Shown: piece by piece, positions 1-11,600 of the stretch
Layout of the letters: every line of letters starts with the position of its first letter
How positions within the stretch are numbered: the stretch's first letter is position 1
NCBI RefSeq assembly: GCF_037893015.1
Contig: NC_133661.1
Location: 225,713,157-225,777,156 of the forward strand
DNA length: 64,000 nucleotides
Source: Macrotis lagotis
Lineage: Eukaryota; Chordata; Mammalia; Peramelemorphia; Peramelidae
Reading direction: 5' to 3'
Notes under the pieces: generated by a model
What the model saw: the letters and a program-made list of their open reading frames with translations, nothing else
What the model was told of the DNA's origin: nothing
Databases searched by the model: none
Position numbers and translations under genes: made by a program

Positions 1-911
1 GTCTCTTAGATCTCAGTGATGCCAGCTAGAGAGAGGAATTAACTATTTCCAAGGCATTTCCTCATGATCAGGGAGGAATCTCTTCCTTTGTGAAACCTGG
101 TCACTGGGGTTTGTCCAGGAAAGGAGGAGATTCCAACCCTTACCTTTCCCTGAATCCTGAAATTCCCCCAACTCAGGTAATTTGAACTTCATAGCATGAA
201 GTAACATGCTAAATGAATTTTCTTATCTGTGTACTTTTCATCTCTCTGAGCCCTTTGCAGAGTTCCTGGAAGCTAACCAAACAAGCAGAAAATTGTCTTA
301 AAATCAAAAGAGTATGAGACATAGCAGTGATTCCTCTTGAGATACATCTCTTTAAGGAAAGATTATCTAATAATTAAGGAGAATAATCTAATAAAATCTC
401 TCAATTTTACAGATGAGACTCCAGAAAAGAAGTGTAAAAACATGGATAATTGCTTAGATCTTATTCCCAGTCTAATTCTTTTTCCACTATACATAATGAA
501 ATCAGCTTTCAGTTGACTATAAACTTATTATCTAGTATGTGAATTATTATTGTTGTTGATGAAGCTGGTTATTTTTCAGGCTAACTTCCATTTAATTAAA
601 CACTTTAGGAGATATCATTTCATTCTACAATTACAACACTGCATCTTTTTACTAACTCAATTGAGAATTAACTTTATTTCCTTTGAAATCATTCTTTTTT
701 TGTACCAAAAGGAAATTTGAGTTTTAATAATGCCACTCCTTGTACCATCTTTAGCCCTGTTGCCTAGCTTGTTAAATACTCTTGCTTCCTCTATCTCCAG
801 TGACTAACCCAGCCCCCAGATTGGTTTTTGAAAGGTTGAATAGCTCTAAGAAACACATTTCCTAGGTGTAACTTAAAGTGGTTTCTTCCTGAAAAATCTC
901 TTCCCAAATAG
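1..911. other. CCDC88C: CCDC88C intron, 3' part
   Basis: This is AT-rich intronic sequence upstream of the first exon seen here. No earlier exon could be recognised. The last bases form the acceptor of the next exon (cttcccaaatag), with only a modest pyrimidine tract. No clear young SINE is present. Confidence 0.7.
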
Positions 912-1153
912 AAAAAACCATTGGATTGGCGCCAAAGCCTTAGTCAAACTCATCAAACCAAAGAAAGAGGGTTCAAGAGAACGCCCCAAATCAAGTGCTG
1001 ATGGCTCTCCCTGGCAGCTGGAGACCACAGATCCTGCTTCTCCATCTGCTTCCCAGAATCTCAGATTGCAGCAGGAGACTCTGGATAACATTGCTGCTAC
1101 AGGTTCAAACACCCAAGATGAGAGAGATGCTCACAATGGACCTGGGGGGAAAG
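912..1153 (+). CDS. CCDC88C: CCDC88C (DAPLE) internal coding exon
   Basis: This exon encodes the basic segment just after the long coiled coil of DAPLE, a Dishevelled-binding scaffold and G-protein modulator. The reading begins [20 protein letters not shown] and ends [12 protein letters not shown], which I recognise as near identical to the human protein. The exon starts with one base completing a codon (phase 2 intron), runs 80 full codons and ends with one extra G before gtagga (phase 1). The lysine-rich [19 protein letters not shown] stretch is shared in style with the paralogue Girdin. The acceptor is cttcccaaatag. The phase 1 donor fits both the canonical exon at 6734 and the candidate alternative exon at 4638. 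Confidence 0.95.
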
Positions 1154-1220
1154 GTAGGACTGGCTTACCCTTGTCCCAGTGTGAATGTCATGAGTACCAT
1201 ACTAAATGATTGATTAGATA

Positions 1221-1235
1221 GGGAGGTGGGGGAGG

Positions 1236-1290
<55 letters not shown>

Positions 1291-1311
1291 TGTGTGTGTG
1301 TGAGAGAGAGT

Positions 1312-1347
<36 letters not shown>
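1221..1347. repeat. Compound (GA)n/(TG)n microsatellite
   Basis: About 50 bases of GA repeat pass into TG repeats broken by a short GA run. The tract lies about 70 bp downstream of the donor of the 912-1153 exon. Confidence 0.97.
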
Positions 1348-1353
<6 letters not shown>

Positions 1354-1737
1354 CACACTCTTCCAATTCAAGTGAGAAATCTGTGATAGACAAGTTGTTT
1401 TCCAAATGGCAAAATGTAAACATATGTCAGTTGATTTTAAAATTCTGTCATGTCCTGATGACTCACTATAGAGCCAGAAGCATCACTTAGCAGGTAGGAG
1501 TTCTAAACATTTACAGCTGTCAGCCCCTTCATCTTTCCCAGTTGGTACATGAGAGGAAAAAAATATGTCTATATATGTTTTCATGCTCACTTATTATTTA
1601 TGATGAAATATTTCTTTGTAAAGAACTAACACATCTTCAGAAAGCCTGTAGAATTCTTGGGCAGGTTTGTTTTAAACTTTAATAACTTTATTGGCAAGTA
1701 TTATAGAAGTAATCTCTAAATAACATTTCCTTACTTG

Positions 1738-1955
1738 TACTGATATTTAATATTTGTAAAGCATTTTATAGTTTACAAAGCACTTTTGTCACAGTTCTCC
1801 CAAGAAGAAACCATGTAGTTAGTTTAGTTATTATTCCGATTTTACAAATAAGAAAGTTGATACCTAGAAAGGCTGGTTGATCTGTTGGTCACATGACTAG
1901 TAAATGGCACAGTGATACACTCCATTATAATAGATGATAGAACCTAGGACTCAGC
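1738..1955 (-). repeat. MIR-like ancient SINE
   Basis: Antisense MIR features are present: the genome-order series of a low-complexity 'tttacaaagcac' block, a 'gattttacaaataagaaa' block and a 'ggtcacatgactagtaaatggcac' block. It is diverged, and the boundaries are approximate. Confidence 0.55.
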
Positions 1956-2189
1956 CATCCGCCCCCCCCCAAGTCTTCCCAATTCAAATCTAGTATTCCT
2001 TCCAACACACACCATGTTTCCTCTACCATTTAATTTCTTCTTGCTGTGAATATGAACTTCAGTTCCGCTCAGAAAACAAATTTCCACATTAGTTAAGTCC
2101 CATTCACCCCCCCTCCCACAAAAAAAGACAAATGAAGAAAAATGGCCCAATCTACAGTCCAAGTCCAACAGATCTCTGTCTGGAAGTGT

Positions 2190-2455
2190 TTCATCATGAG
2201 TTCTTTGAAATTGTGGTGAGTCATTATGTTAATCAAAATTACTAGGTTTTCCAAATTGGATATCTTTACAATGTTGCTGTTAATTGTAAATTGTTCTTCT
2301 CATTCTGTTCACTATATTTTGGATCAGTTCATGTTTTTCTGAAAGCATCTCTTTCATCATTTATTAAAAGTATTTCATCACATTTAGAATCCATAATTTG
2401 TTCATCCATGCACCACTCGATGGGCATCCCCTCAGTTTATGATTCTTTTACTTAG
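2190..2455 (-). mobile_element. LINE-1 3' UTR fragment, antisense
   Basis: The order 'caatgttgctgt', 'gttcttctcattctgttcac', 'atcagttcatgtttttctga', 'ccactcgatgggcatcccct' matches the reverse complement of the 3' UTR typical of marsupial L1 copies. It is a short, diverged piece inside the first CCDC88C intron. Confidence 0.6.
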
Positions 2456-2869
2456 CCCAAGTAATTGCCACTAGTTATGTATCTTTAGATATAGAAACAG
2501 AAATACATATCTATGCATAAATAGTATGTAATATTTGTATTCAGAGTTAGGGGAGCTACTTGAAACATTCCATAGATTTGTTGTTACCTGAGGCCAGTCA
2601 CTTTTTCTCTCCAGTTTCAGTTTCTTCATCTCTGAAATGAGGAGTTTAGAGAAGATAGTCTTAAAGGATTTGTCCAGTTCCATGACTTTAGTCCTTTTGA
2701 TGCAATACAAAATCTTATGAGAATAAGAGATGTGGATGGAGAAACTTTGCTACAGATCATTAAAAATGTGCCATGGACCAGTTAACTTAAAATTTTAGAT
2801 TAAATCAGATACTATATTTTTTTTAAAGGAAAAGGATAACTGATTTGGTATTTATTTTACTTTTTTGAA

Positions 2870-3180
2870 TTAGACCTGTGATTTCATTGTTGTAAGGAAA
2901 CTGAATCTGAAAGAGCATGACTTGCCCAAATTCACACAACTAACGAGTATTTTGGTTCAATTTACACTCAGGTCATCCCCTATGTCCATTATATTCCTTA
3001 GCTGCTTCTAGAGCCAAACACAGAATTTAACTAGTTCAACCTCTTTAAAGGTAACAAAACAGAACAAGGGACAGTTAAGGTGATCTTGTGGAAGATCACA
3101 CATATAATAAGTAGTAGAGCAGAGGTTCTAAGAGCCCTTTAGTTCCAAATCCAATCTTCTTTCCACCATTCCAGTTTGCT
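2870..3180 (-). repeat. Two diverged MIR-like fragments
   Basis: Two consecutive antisense CORE-SINE-like blocks are present. Each has the 'aaactgaa...gacttgcccaa...cacacaac' style signature, and the second one is centred near 3090. They are old and poorly bounded. Confidence 0.45.
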
Positions 3181-4637
3181 ATTTATTGTAAATTGGCTTC
3201 CTCAATTATAGTGAGCCTAAATCAATAAAGAAAATGACAGAAATTAAATATCCTATTGGTTCATCTTGATAAACTTATCAATTAATTTTAAAAATATATA
3301 GAATAGGGTCTAGGTCCATGTTCAAGCTATATTAACAGATTTATAAAATATTTAAATTTGTTACTCTGGACCAACTTGCTACCTGCTACCTCCAAATCAT
3401 GGACCAGGGAACCAAGGAAAAGGAGCAATTAGAAGATGGTAGAACTTGACTCAAAGAAATAGAAATCAGTTTTTGTTTATTCTTTAAGGTTATATGGATT
3501 TTTTAGAAGAGCTATATACATATATATAATATATAAATTTTGCAGAACAGTAAAAATTTGCCATGACCAGTGTTCTTGGTTTTAAAATTCTAAATTAAAC
3601 CTAAAACTATTTTTAAAAAATGAAAATAAAATTCTTAATACCTCCAGGACTTCCACAAGTTCTAAATAAACTCTGTGGATGTTAGCAAGAACCCTGATTT
3701 CTTTTCAAGCTGTAAAATGATGTATTACCAGGAGGTGGCAATGTTGGTGAAGAAATAATGACAAGGAGGGGGACAATCTGTCTCTGAACTGTTAAAATTG
3801 GGGGAATGAGAATAAAAAGTGTAAACTATAGTGATGGTTAACTTAAAGTTTCTTGATGTACAAAATGTCTCAGAAATCTTAGTGTAGTTTAAAACTTAAA
3901 AATTTCAATCTGATTCACTAAGACTTTTGGGTAAAAATAATTCATTTATTAAAATCCAGAGGTATAGAATTGAGTGGAAGGAACCTGAAGTAGAAAATTA
4001 AATTACAAGAAAAAGAGAAAGTGAATTAGAATTCAGACTAAAGAAAATCAAAGGAAATTGGAATATGTGCTTTTGGATTAAATTTATTAGATTAAAAATT
4101 GATGTCAGTTGATTGGGAAACTACAGAATTATGTATTACAAAGCTATTCCTATAGGAAGAGATCTTATTGTAGGAATTGGTCTTTGTAGTTTTTACTGAA
4201 ATAGAAGTATAGAATTTTGTATTTTGCACACTAAAATCATGACTTCCTTCTGTGTAATAACTAAAATTGTTACATTTCATGTACTCCAGATTGCCTCTCC
4301 CATAGTCAGGGCATAATTCTTCACCAGGTTAGTTTGGATGGATAAAATTTTGACCTTTAAGGAGTATGCCATCACTGACCAGTTTGATGTCCATCCTGAT
4401 AGGGGTCTGAGTACAATGTGTGACTTTTTCAACCAAATCAATCAACGTCCTTAAATTATTAATTCATTAAATGCTTTAGACAGTTCCAGTCACTATTTTA
4501 TATTCCTTTCTGCTTCATGGGGTAATGTTGGGAATCTTAAGTCTGCTGAGATAATTTTGTTTTCATTTCTGACATTTCTGTTCATTTCATTTATTTTGTT
4601 TTCTTCTTTTTGGGCCACCCGGGTGATGATAATTTAG

Positions 4638-4795
4638 CAGCACCACGCAAAAAGAGTCCCTTCTTGAGAAGCAAAAGCAAGGACAAAGAAAAGTCTCCAA
4701 CAGCTCTCTCTAAACGCCTGCGATTCTGGTCTTCCTCCGACAACCCACCCTCTCCTAACGAGTCTCTCTCTTTCTCGGCCATTGGAGATTTCTAA
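4638..4795 (+). CDS. Candidate alternative 3'-terminal exon of CCDC88C
   Basis: An open segment of 52 codons lies in the intron between the 912-1153 and 6734-6922 exons. A tandem NAGNAG acceptor (tagcag, AG at 4636-4637 and 4639-4640) follows a T-rich tract. From either AG the phase is right for the upstream donor: G plus CA gives Ala, then an optional Ala, then PRKKSPFLRSKSKDKEKSP. The tail is polybasic, continues KRLRFWSSSDNPPSPNES and ends SFSAIGDF at a TAA. The segment keeps about six CpGs in an intron that is otherwise CpG-poor. A candidate ATTAAA poly(A) signal lies at 5340. If used, it would give a DAPLE lacking the GBA and PDZ-binding motifs. The frame also stays open upstream of the AGs (GHPGDDNL), so the true 5' edge is uncertain. 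I do not recognise it as a documented isoform. A chance ORF is possible. Confidence 0.42.
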
Positions 4796-6733
4796 TACCA
4801 CCTTTCCTTTTATCATTTTTCTTCATCATGTACCTTCATTCATCTCTGGAGTTCAAAAGCAAAAACAGTAGTGTAAATGCTCAATGACTGACAGTGAGCA
4901 TGAGTGACCCTCCCTCCCCTTTTGTTACCAATGCTAAAAGGTACTCCAATCACAGACCCAAGCCCAGTTGTAAACTAGCCAATATGGATTGTAATTTCAA
5001 GGTAGAAGATGAGTTCTTACACCTGCTGGATTGTTTCTTCAGTGTTATAGTTTAGGAGAATCTCCTGGTACACACAGCACACGCATGTATCTCTTGGACC
5101 AGGGCTCCATAGTAAGTGAGCAGAGTTCCCTGTGCTTCCAAGTCTTTCTTGTCATTGCAGGCTTATTTCATGTCTGGCTTTAAATTGGCGCTGGTCATCT
5201 ATTGCTCTGCTTCCTAAAATGTAATGCTTTCCACAGAGTGGGATTAAAAAAAAAACTATTTCTTGTGCAATACTTGAGTTTTAAGTCACTACCCTTTTCC
5301 TGTTGCTGTGTCTTAGTATCCTAACAAATATTTGCTATTATTAAAGGCTCAATTCTGATGTCGCGATGTTCAATGTTTGTTTTTAAGATATCTGCTGTTC
5401 TTTTTATGTATTTTGAAAAATAGGATCAGTCTGTCCTAGGACAGATTCCATCTTAAGTCTTTAGATCTTTGAAAATTTTTAAATAGTAAAAATAGTTGTA
5501 GACAATACCAGCATTGCCAGGGAAAGGAAGAAACAGCCAGTCAGCATAGGCCTTTAGCAAAAAGCCCAGCTGCTATTTTACCCTTTCTTTCTGTCCTTCT
5601 GGCATGTTTTTCTAAGATCATATTATTTCTGTCCTTCATGCTAACTGCTCACTTCATCCCTCCTCATCTCCTCTCATCTCTGCCCTTCCATCCCTTTTTT
5701 AAAACTTAACTCCCATATAATCTGTGAAGATTCATTTCACCAAACTTGAATCTTGCTTCTCATCAAGGTTACCTTTCAAAATACAAAATGTCCTTAGAGG
5801 GATGGACCATTTTGGGGGGGGGGGAGAATGGACCATTAAATGAATGGCACATTGAACCCAATTCTCTGATTTCTGAAAGGGAAGAAAAGGTCATATCCAT
5901 GCAGAAGAGCTTCTGGATTGGGAGTTGAGAGGCATTAGAGGGGAGGGAAAAAATGATTTACTACTGTGGCCATCAAAATGAAACATTTTTAGAATTTTGT
6001 TGGTTTGGTTTAATTTTTAGTGATATTAATGTCAAGAAAGTTTGACTATTGGGTTAATTTGTACTTTGTGATATAAAAAGCCATTTCCCCCTCTCTCTTT
6101 TTTGCAAATCAAAGGAAAAAATAGTGGGTTTTTTCCTTTTGTGAGGAAAAATATGCATAATGGTCCATATTTTTTCTTTAAAAAACATCCTGAGATGTTA
6201 AACTTTCAACGATCATAAATAATACCATTATAGAAAAATTGCTAGATGTAGTCTAACTTTCCCAATCACTAAAGTTTCTACTAAGTTTTTTCTTTTTTTA
6301 ATCATAGAATTTTATTTCAGAAGACACTACTTTTAGATGTTTTAAAAATTTGATTAAAATATTAAGAGGGAACTTGCCCCTTAGCTAATCTTTTGGGGCT
6401 TATGTTCCTGTTTCTTTTCTTTGATACTTTCTTTTTCTTCTCTCTCACTCTTTGGTCTGTACCTGATATGACAGGTAAGAGTCCATTTTAAAACAGACTC
6501 AAAGAGGCCTTAAATAGCATCAGGTTTCCTTTGAAACAGGCTATTTGGGGGGCGGTGGAGTGGGGAATGCACTGATTAGTAGCTTTCCCATCAAGCTGCT
6601 TGTTTGTGCAGTTCTGTGTGTGTCCTTCCTTCCTGGCTTCTTGGTTTTCCTCTTGAGCAATATCCTGGGAATAATCTTTTAATGCTTCATTTTTCTTGCC
6701 CCTTTCTACCATCTTCTGCTGTTCCTGCCACAG
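4796..6733. other. CCDC88C: CCDC88C intron / possible alternative 3' UTR
   Basis: This region follows the candidate alternative stop. An ATTAAA at 5340-5345 is followed by a GT-rich stretch near 5370, so about 600 bases could serve as an alternative 3' UTR. The remainder is unique AT-rich sequence with short poly-T and poly-G runs. The pyrimidine-rich tract before 6734 is the next acceptor. Confidence 0.5.
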
Positions 6734-6922
6734 TCACCAGCGATCTGAAGCAGAAGCGAGGATCCCCCCATGGAGGCAGCAGTGACCACTTCCAGGGTTC
6801 CACAGACTCCGTGGTCAAACACTGGCACACAGAGCTGGGCTCCAGGGCTCACTCCACCTCGGCTATCCACTTGACCCCTTCTAGCTCAACCCCCATTGCC
6901 AGACACACAGGCCTGCCCAAAG
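6734..6922 (+). CDS. CCDC88C: CCDC88C (DAPLE) internal coding exon
   Basis: The exon encodes [19 protein letters not shown] and then a segment with [19 protein letters not shown] and [13 protein letters not shown]. Human DAPLE has DLKPKRGSPHRGS...ELGSRTCSTSA...STPIARHPGRTKG at this place. The acceptor is cctgccacag and the donor is aaag/gtaagt. The exon is 189 nt with phase 1 at both ends, so it can be skipped without a frameshift. It belongs to the disordered Ser/Thr/Pro-rich tail between the coiled coil and the GBA motif, and no folded domain is visible. Confidence 0.95.
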
Positions 6923-7344
6923 GTAAGTAGGAGAGTGCCACCATTCCTATAATTATCCTTCATCCATGTTCTTGGACTTAAAGGCAAGACTTTGACCTTC
7001 ACTGTTTAATCAATTCTCAATAATGACTTTTTGTATTCTGATTTCCAGCTTGTGTATGTGGGAGGAAATGCCTTCTATTTCCATAAAAATTCTGTAGAAA
7101 CCTATTATTGAAAGCCATCAGCCTATGATCCATAAGCTATTAATCAATGAGATATTCATCAAATGCCTCCTATTCTCCAGTCAGGTTCTAGTCATACCAG
7201 TTCCTGCCCTTAAGGAACTTGTTTCTACAAGTTCTACATACATAAGAGATAACAAAACAAATAAAAAGTAATTTTGGGAGGGTGAGTTCTAGAGCCTAGG
7301 GAGAGTCTATCACCAAGCATTAGTATTAAGCAAATACCTGACTG

Positions 7345-7462
7345 TTCCCTGCTGAGGGGAGGGGAGTGGGAAGGGAGGGTGGAAGGAAATTTTGTAACTT
7401 GGAAATATGCATGTACAAATGGATGAAAATAAATAAATAAATTTTAAAATTTAAAAAAATTA
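7345..7462 (+). mobile_element. LINE-1 3' end fragment
   Basis: The sequence is a G-rich run, then 'gtaacttggaaatatgcatg', then 'gaaaataaataaataaattt', an A-rich end like other L1 3' ends in this window. It is followed at once by a CORE-SINE. Confidence 0.5.
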
Positions 7463-7507
7463 TTAAGCAAGTACGTGTGCTAAGCAACATTACAAATACA
7501 GGGGCAG

Positions 7508-7762
7508 GGGCAACTTGGTGGCACAATCGAAAGGTACGGCCTGAAGTCCCATAGACTCATTCTGAGTTCAAATTTAACCTCAGACACTTCCTATCTGGTT
7601 GACCTTGGGCAAGTCACTTTATCTTATTTGTTTTTAACACAGTTTCTTCATCTGTAAAATGAGCTGGAGAAGGACATGACAAACCACTCCAGTGTCTTTG
7701 CCAAGAAAACCCCAGATGGGGTCATGAAGAGTCAGACACAACTGAAACAACTGAACAACAGA
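7508..7762 (+). repeat. CORE-SINE (MAR1-like)
   Basis: A diverged tRNA-like head (ggggcaacttggtggcacaa) is followed by 'accttgggcaagtcacttta', 'tcatctgtaaaatgagctgg', 'accactccagtgtctttgcc' and 'gagtcagacacaactgaaac', all in the order expected for a full-length marsupial CORE-SINE. Confidence 0.8.
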
Positions 7763-8156
7763 AATACAAATACAAGTACAAAGAATGAAACAATCCCTAC
7801 CCGTTGACAAGTGAGATCATCTCAAGTAAACTGTTTGCAGTTTGCTCAGGATTATTTAGCTTGTTGGCAAATAGAAAATTCTCAGAGTGGTGAGGAGGTT
7901 GAAATGAGGACATCATTTTCAGAGTAATCTTTTGAAATTCCTAACGGAAAAATGTGGCAAGGCAAAATACTTGAGTATTGGAAATAATATATGAATGCTC
8001 TTGGCATAGGATCAATAGATAACCAGAACAGCCTTTGGAGGTCATCTGAGCTCGGTGTTCTCAACTTTTTTTGTGCCACTTTTTTGTCCTTCTCAGAATA
8101 ATGTTTTTAAATAGTTGAAGGAAATGCTAAATTTCTGTTAAAGGATAGTGAAACAA

Positions 8157-8160
<4 letters not shown>

Positions 8161-8200
<40 letters not shown>
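8161..8200. repeat. (TA)20 microsatellite
   Basis: This is a perfect run of 20 TA dinucleotides, followed by a T-rich spacer. Confidence 0.98.
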
Positions 8201-8204
<4 letters not shown>

Positions 8205-8395
8205 TTATATATTTTAATCATTCTTGTTTACCGGCCCCCTGCCTAGAATTTCTCCTTGGATCCCAAGTAGAAAATATCTTTATTTTGATATTTTCAAGAT
8301 GAGAAAATTGAAGTCCAAAAGGGGAAAATTATATTCTTAAGGCATTTAGCACAGTAAAGATGCTTAATAAATATTTACTGAATTGATTTATAGGT

Positions 8396-8645
8396 TGTTA
8401 ATTGTTATTTAGTTGCTTAAGACTTTTTATGACCGCATTGGGGTTTTCTTGGTAAAGATATTATAGTGATTTGCCAGGTCCTTCTCCTACTCAATTTACA
8501 GATTAGAAAATTTACAGATAAGAAAACTGAGGCAAACGGGGGAAGTGTCTTACCCTTACACAGCTAGAAAGTGTCTGAGGCTGGATTTGAATCTTCCTGA
8601 CTCTAGACCTAGTCCTCTATCCACTATTCCACCTAGGTGACCCTT
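8396..8645 (-). repeat. CORE-SINE (MAR1-like)
   Basis: It is the antisense of the same family as the copy at 7508. It reads 'gggttttcttggtaaagata', 'gaaaactgaggcaaacgggg', 'cttacacagctagaaagtgtctg', and ends in 'ccacctaggtgacc'. Confidence 0.75.
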
Positions 8646-9556
8646 GATTGTAGGTTAGACCTGGTCCTCTATACGTTGTACCACCTAAGTGATCCTTGAT
8701 TGTAGGTAGTAAGTGAAAAATATAAGTTTTGAGCTTTTGTCTTCTTTCTGTGAAATATACTGAGGCAGACATTTGTAGCTAAATGTCTACTTTTGGGAGG
8801 AACAGCAACTTGCAAAATCCTAATTCATATCAGGACCAGGGACAGTTTCAGAAAATAATTTGGTTTAGAGTTGGAGCCCTCTCTTCTTGTCCTGTTTCCC
8901 TCAACCATATAATTATATGTTTCAACTAGAGCCCAATGATGGGGCTAATATCCTTGTTTGGACTCTGGTTTATGACTTTCCATCTCTGGCCTCATCTGTT
9001 GTGATTTACCAAATCCTGAGTATAAAATACTGGTGGGAAGAGGATATTGGTGACACCTACTCTTAAAACTATTTCAAATTATTAAATTATTAAAACTATT
9101 TCTATTTCCCCAACATTTATTCTTCAAATAGCTGAGCTTTTAAATATCTAGAGTATATTGTATATGTATGTGCATAGAATTTTTATTAACGTGGAAAATA
9201 AACCACCTTTTTGTAGGAGAAAATCATGAATTTTTGCCAAATTAGAATTGGGCTGACCCAGCAGGTTTTAAGAAGAGGACTTTTTCTCATCTTTTCCAAA
9301 CAAAATGGGATTTAATTTGCAGCATTTCATTTCCTTATGATTCTATGAGCTAACTTACAGAGTTTCATTTACTAAGTAGTTCCCTTCTCCCCCTAACTCA
9401 GAAAATTTCTGATACCATATTCTTTAATGGAGCAGCAACTTTTCTATGATGTTATCAAATAATGGTAATTCAATTCAATAAACATTTATAAGTACTTGCT
9501 AGGTGTTAGACCCTGTACTAAGCACTGGGAATATAAAGAGACAAAAGACAGAACCT

Positions 9557-9701
9557 GGAGCAGCTAGGTGACACAGTAGATAAAGCACCATTCCTGGACT
9601 CAGGAAGACCTGAGAACAAATTTGGCATCAGACACTTGATACTTAGTAATTGTGACCTTGGGCAAGTCACTTAACTCCTTTGCCTTGCAAAAAAAAGGGG
9701 G
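9557..9701 (+). repeat. Young-type marsupial SINE, diverged copy
   Basis: The head is ggagcagctaggtgacacag. The body keeps 'tgtgaccttgggcaagtcac' and ends 'gccttgcaaaaaaaag'. It is inserted in the composite repeat at 9471. Confidence 0.85.
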
Positions 9702-9776
9702 GGGTGAAAATTTTAAAAAATTTGAAAAATAACAGTGAAAAAGATAAAATTAGAAAGCTATTAAAAAAAAAAAGAT

Positions 9777-9924
9777 GGGGCAGCTAGGTGGCACAGTGGA
9801 TAGAACACCAGCCCTGGAGTCAGGATTCCCCAAGTTCAGATCCTGCCTCAGACATTTAATAATTACCTAGCTGTGTGGCCTTGGGCAAGCCACTTAACCC
9901 CACTGCCTTGCAAAAAAAAAAAAA
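9777..9924 (+). repeat. Young marsupial SINE
   Basis: The copy is full-length: 'ggggcagctaggtggcacag', then 'gtgtggccttgggcaagcca' and 'ccttgcaaaa' plus a poly-A tail. It lies only 75 bp downstream of another SINE in the same orientation. Confidence 0.93.
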
Positions 9925-9994
9925 AAGGCCCTGCCCTCAAGGACCTTATAGTCTAATATGGGAGACACTTTGCTAAAATGTATGCAAAGCAAGA

Positions 9995-10000
<6 letters not shown>

Positions 10001-10086
<86 letters not shown>
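10001..10086. repeat. (TA)n(GA)n microsatellite
   Basis: A TA run changes directly to a GA run of about 52 bases. Confidence 0.98.
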
Positions 10087-10090
<4 letters not shown>

Positions 10091-10363
10091 GGGGATGACG
10101 AGGGAAAGGAATGAAATTAAGAAGAGTTAAGGAAGGCTTCCTAAAGAAGAATTTTAATTGGGACTTGAGGGAAGCCAGGGAGATATGTAGTTGAAGCAGA
10201 GGAGGAATAGTATTCCAGGCATGGGAGACAGCCAGAGAAAATTCCAGGAACTGAGAGATATTGAGTGATTTGTTTATAGAAGAGCCAGTAGGCCAGTGTC
10301 ACTGGATAAAGAGAGTATAACTAAGAAAACTGGACTGGAAAGGTAGAAGAGGGCTGGTATTTA

Positions 10364-10366
<3 letters not shown>

Positions 10367-10403
<37 letters not shown>
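10367..10403. repeat. (TA)n microsatellite
   Basis: This is a run of about 18 TA units, ending in tatgtaaaat. Confidence 0.97.
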
Positions 10404-10406
<3 letters not shown>

Positions 10407-10775
10407 AAATTACATAGTGTTTTAAGGTTTACAGTTTGCTTCTCATATGTTCTTATTTGATAGATGAGAAATGTTCCTTTTTTTATTTTTGCACCTCAAC
10501 CTTTTTTGTTTAGAAGTCCATCATAAAGGGTAGACAGGTACAGACAGAGCAGTGTAGCTGCATATTCCCATTTGGCTCTCTTTCTACCAACTGGTTTCTT
10601 GTCCCAGCCACTAAGAACTATACAGACTTACACAAATCATTTCACTTCCCCTTGAAGCCATTCTTGATCCTGGTAAATGCTAGGACCTCCATAGCCAAAT
10701 TACCTTGTCTTTCCTTTGTTAATATTATATGTATGTTGGTATAGAAGAGGCCATGGTACTGTGGTAAATAATGAT

Positions 10776-11029
10776 ATAATAATTATAATAGTTACCATTT
10801 ATATAATGCTTTAAGTTTTGCAAAAGCCTTTACAAATATCTCATTTTTATCCTCACAACAACCCTTGGAGGAAGGTGTTATTATTATTCTCTATTTTATA
10901 AATGGAGAAACTGAGGAAACCCAGTTAAGTAGTTTTCCTGGGGTCACAGAGCTAATAAGTATCTGAGGCTGAATGTGAACTCAGGCCTTTCTGACTCTTG
11001 AGTCAGCACTCTTGCTACCTGAGAACCAT
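10776..11029 (-). repeat. MIR-like SINE with CORE
   Basis: The antisense signature is 'tatctcatttttatcctcac', 'aacaacccttggaggaaggt', 'aaatggagaaactgaggaaa', 'ggggtcacagagctaataag', 'aactcaggcctttctgactc'. It is nearly full-length. Confidence 0.8.
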
Positions 11030-11254
11030 CCTCAGAGACAGGAAGATACATCTAGGTTCAATTCTACCTCTGATGTATACTGATTGTATGACCTGGGTAA
11101 GTCATTTAACCACAATGTTCTAGACAGATTTCTTGGTGTGTATCTTGCAGAAAAGATGCTCATCCTCCTACACTGATAGGGAGTTTCTTCATCTGGGAGT
11201 TTACCATGTCATTGAAATCGCAGGCTCCATCCCTCAGCCTATCAATAAATGAGG

Positions 11255-11600
11255 ATCCATGCATAATTGATCATATATTGCTTGTCTTCTCAAGGGGCGA
11301 GGGGGGAGAGATGAGAGTGAGAAGGAGAGAATTTGGAACTCAAAATTGTTTTAAAATGCATGTTAATATGTAATTGGGAAATAGTAATATATATATATAT
11401 ATATATATATATCAATATATGAATTCTTTTCATTGGGGTAAGAATGTGGGCCTATGTACAATCAGTAATGTATTGCTTTTCTTCTCAAGGAGTGGGAGGA
11501 AGAGAATTTAGAACTCAAGATTTTAAAAAGTGAATGTTAAAACATTTCTTATATGTAATAGGGAAATATTTAGCAAAAACAAAATGTATTTAAATTTTTA
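11255..11600 (+). mobile_element. Two successive LINE-1 3' ends
   Basis: Two near-repeats are present. Each has 'tattgct(t/g)tcttctcaag', a G-rich stretch, 'gaatttggaactcaa' or 'gaatttagaactcaa', 'atgttaa' and 'tgtaat(t/a)gggaaata'. They are separated by a TA run (11389-11412). This looks like a small tandem duplication or two truncated insertions. Confidence 0.6.

Larger units (their letters stand above)
1154..4637. other. CCDC88C: CCDC88C intron (to candidate alternative exon)
   Basis: Besides the repeats listed separately, this is AT-rich unique-looking sequence with short TA runs near 3290 and 3515. No other exon-like ORF with splice sites was seen. Confidence 0.7.
9471..10365 (+). repeat. 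Ancient composite repeat, interrupted by SINEs and microsatellites
   Basis: The element begins 'aattcaataaacatttataag...gtactaagcactgggaata'. After two SINE insertions it continues 'ccctgccctcaaggacctta', and after a TA/GA microsatellite it continues 'cattccaggcatgggagaca' and 'ggccagtgtcactggata'. The same order recurs near 54450-56460. The family name is not assigned. Confidence 0.6.

Noticed and set aside
9471-10365. LTR of an old retrovirus
   Set aside because: The composite repeat has no terminal inverted TG/CA ends, no flanking pair and no retroviral parts that I can see, so I left it as an unnamed ancient repeat.
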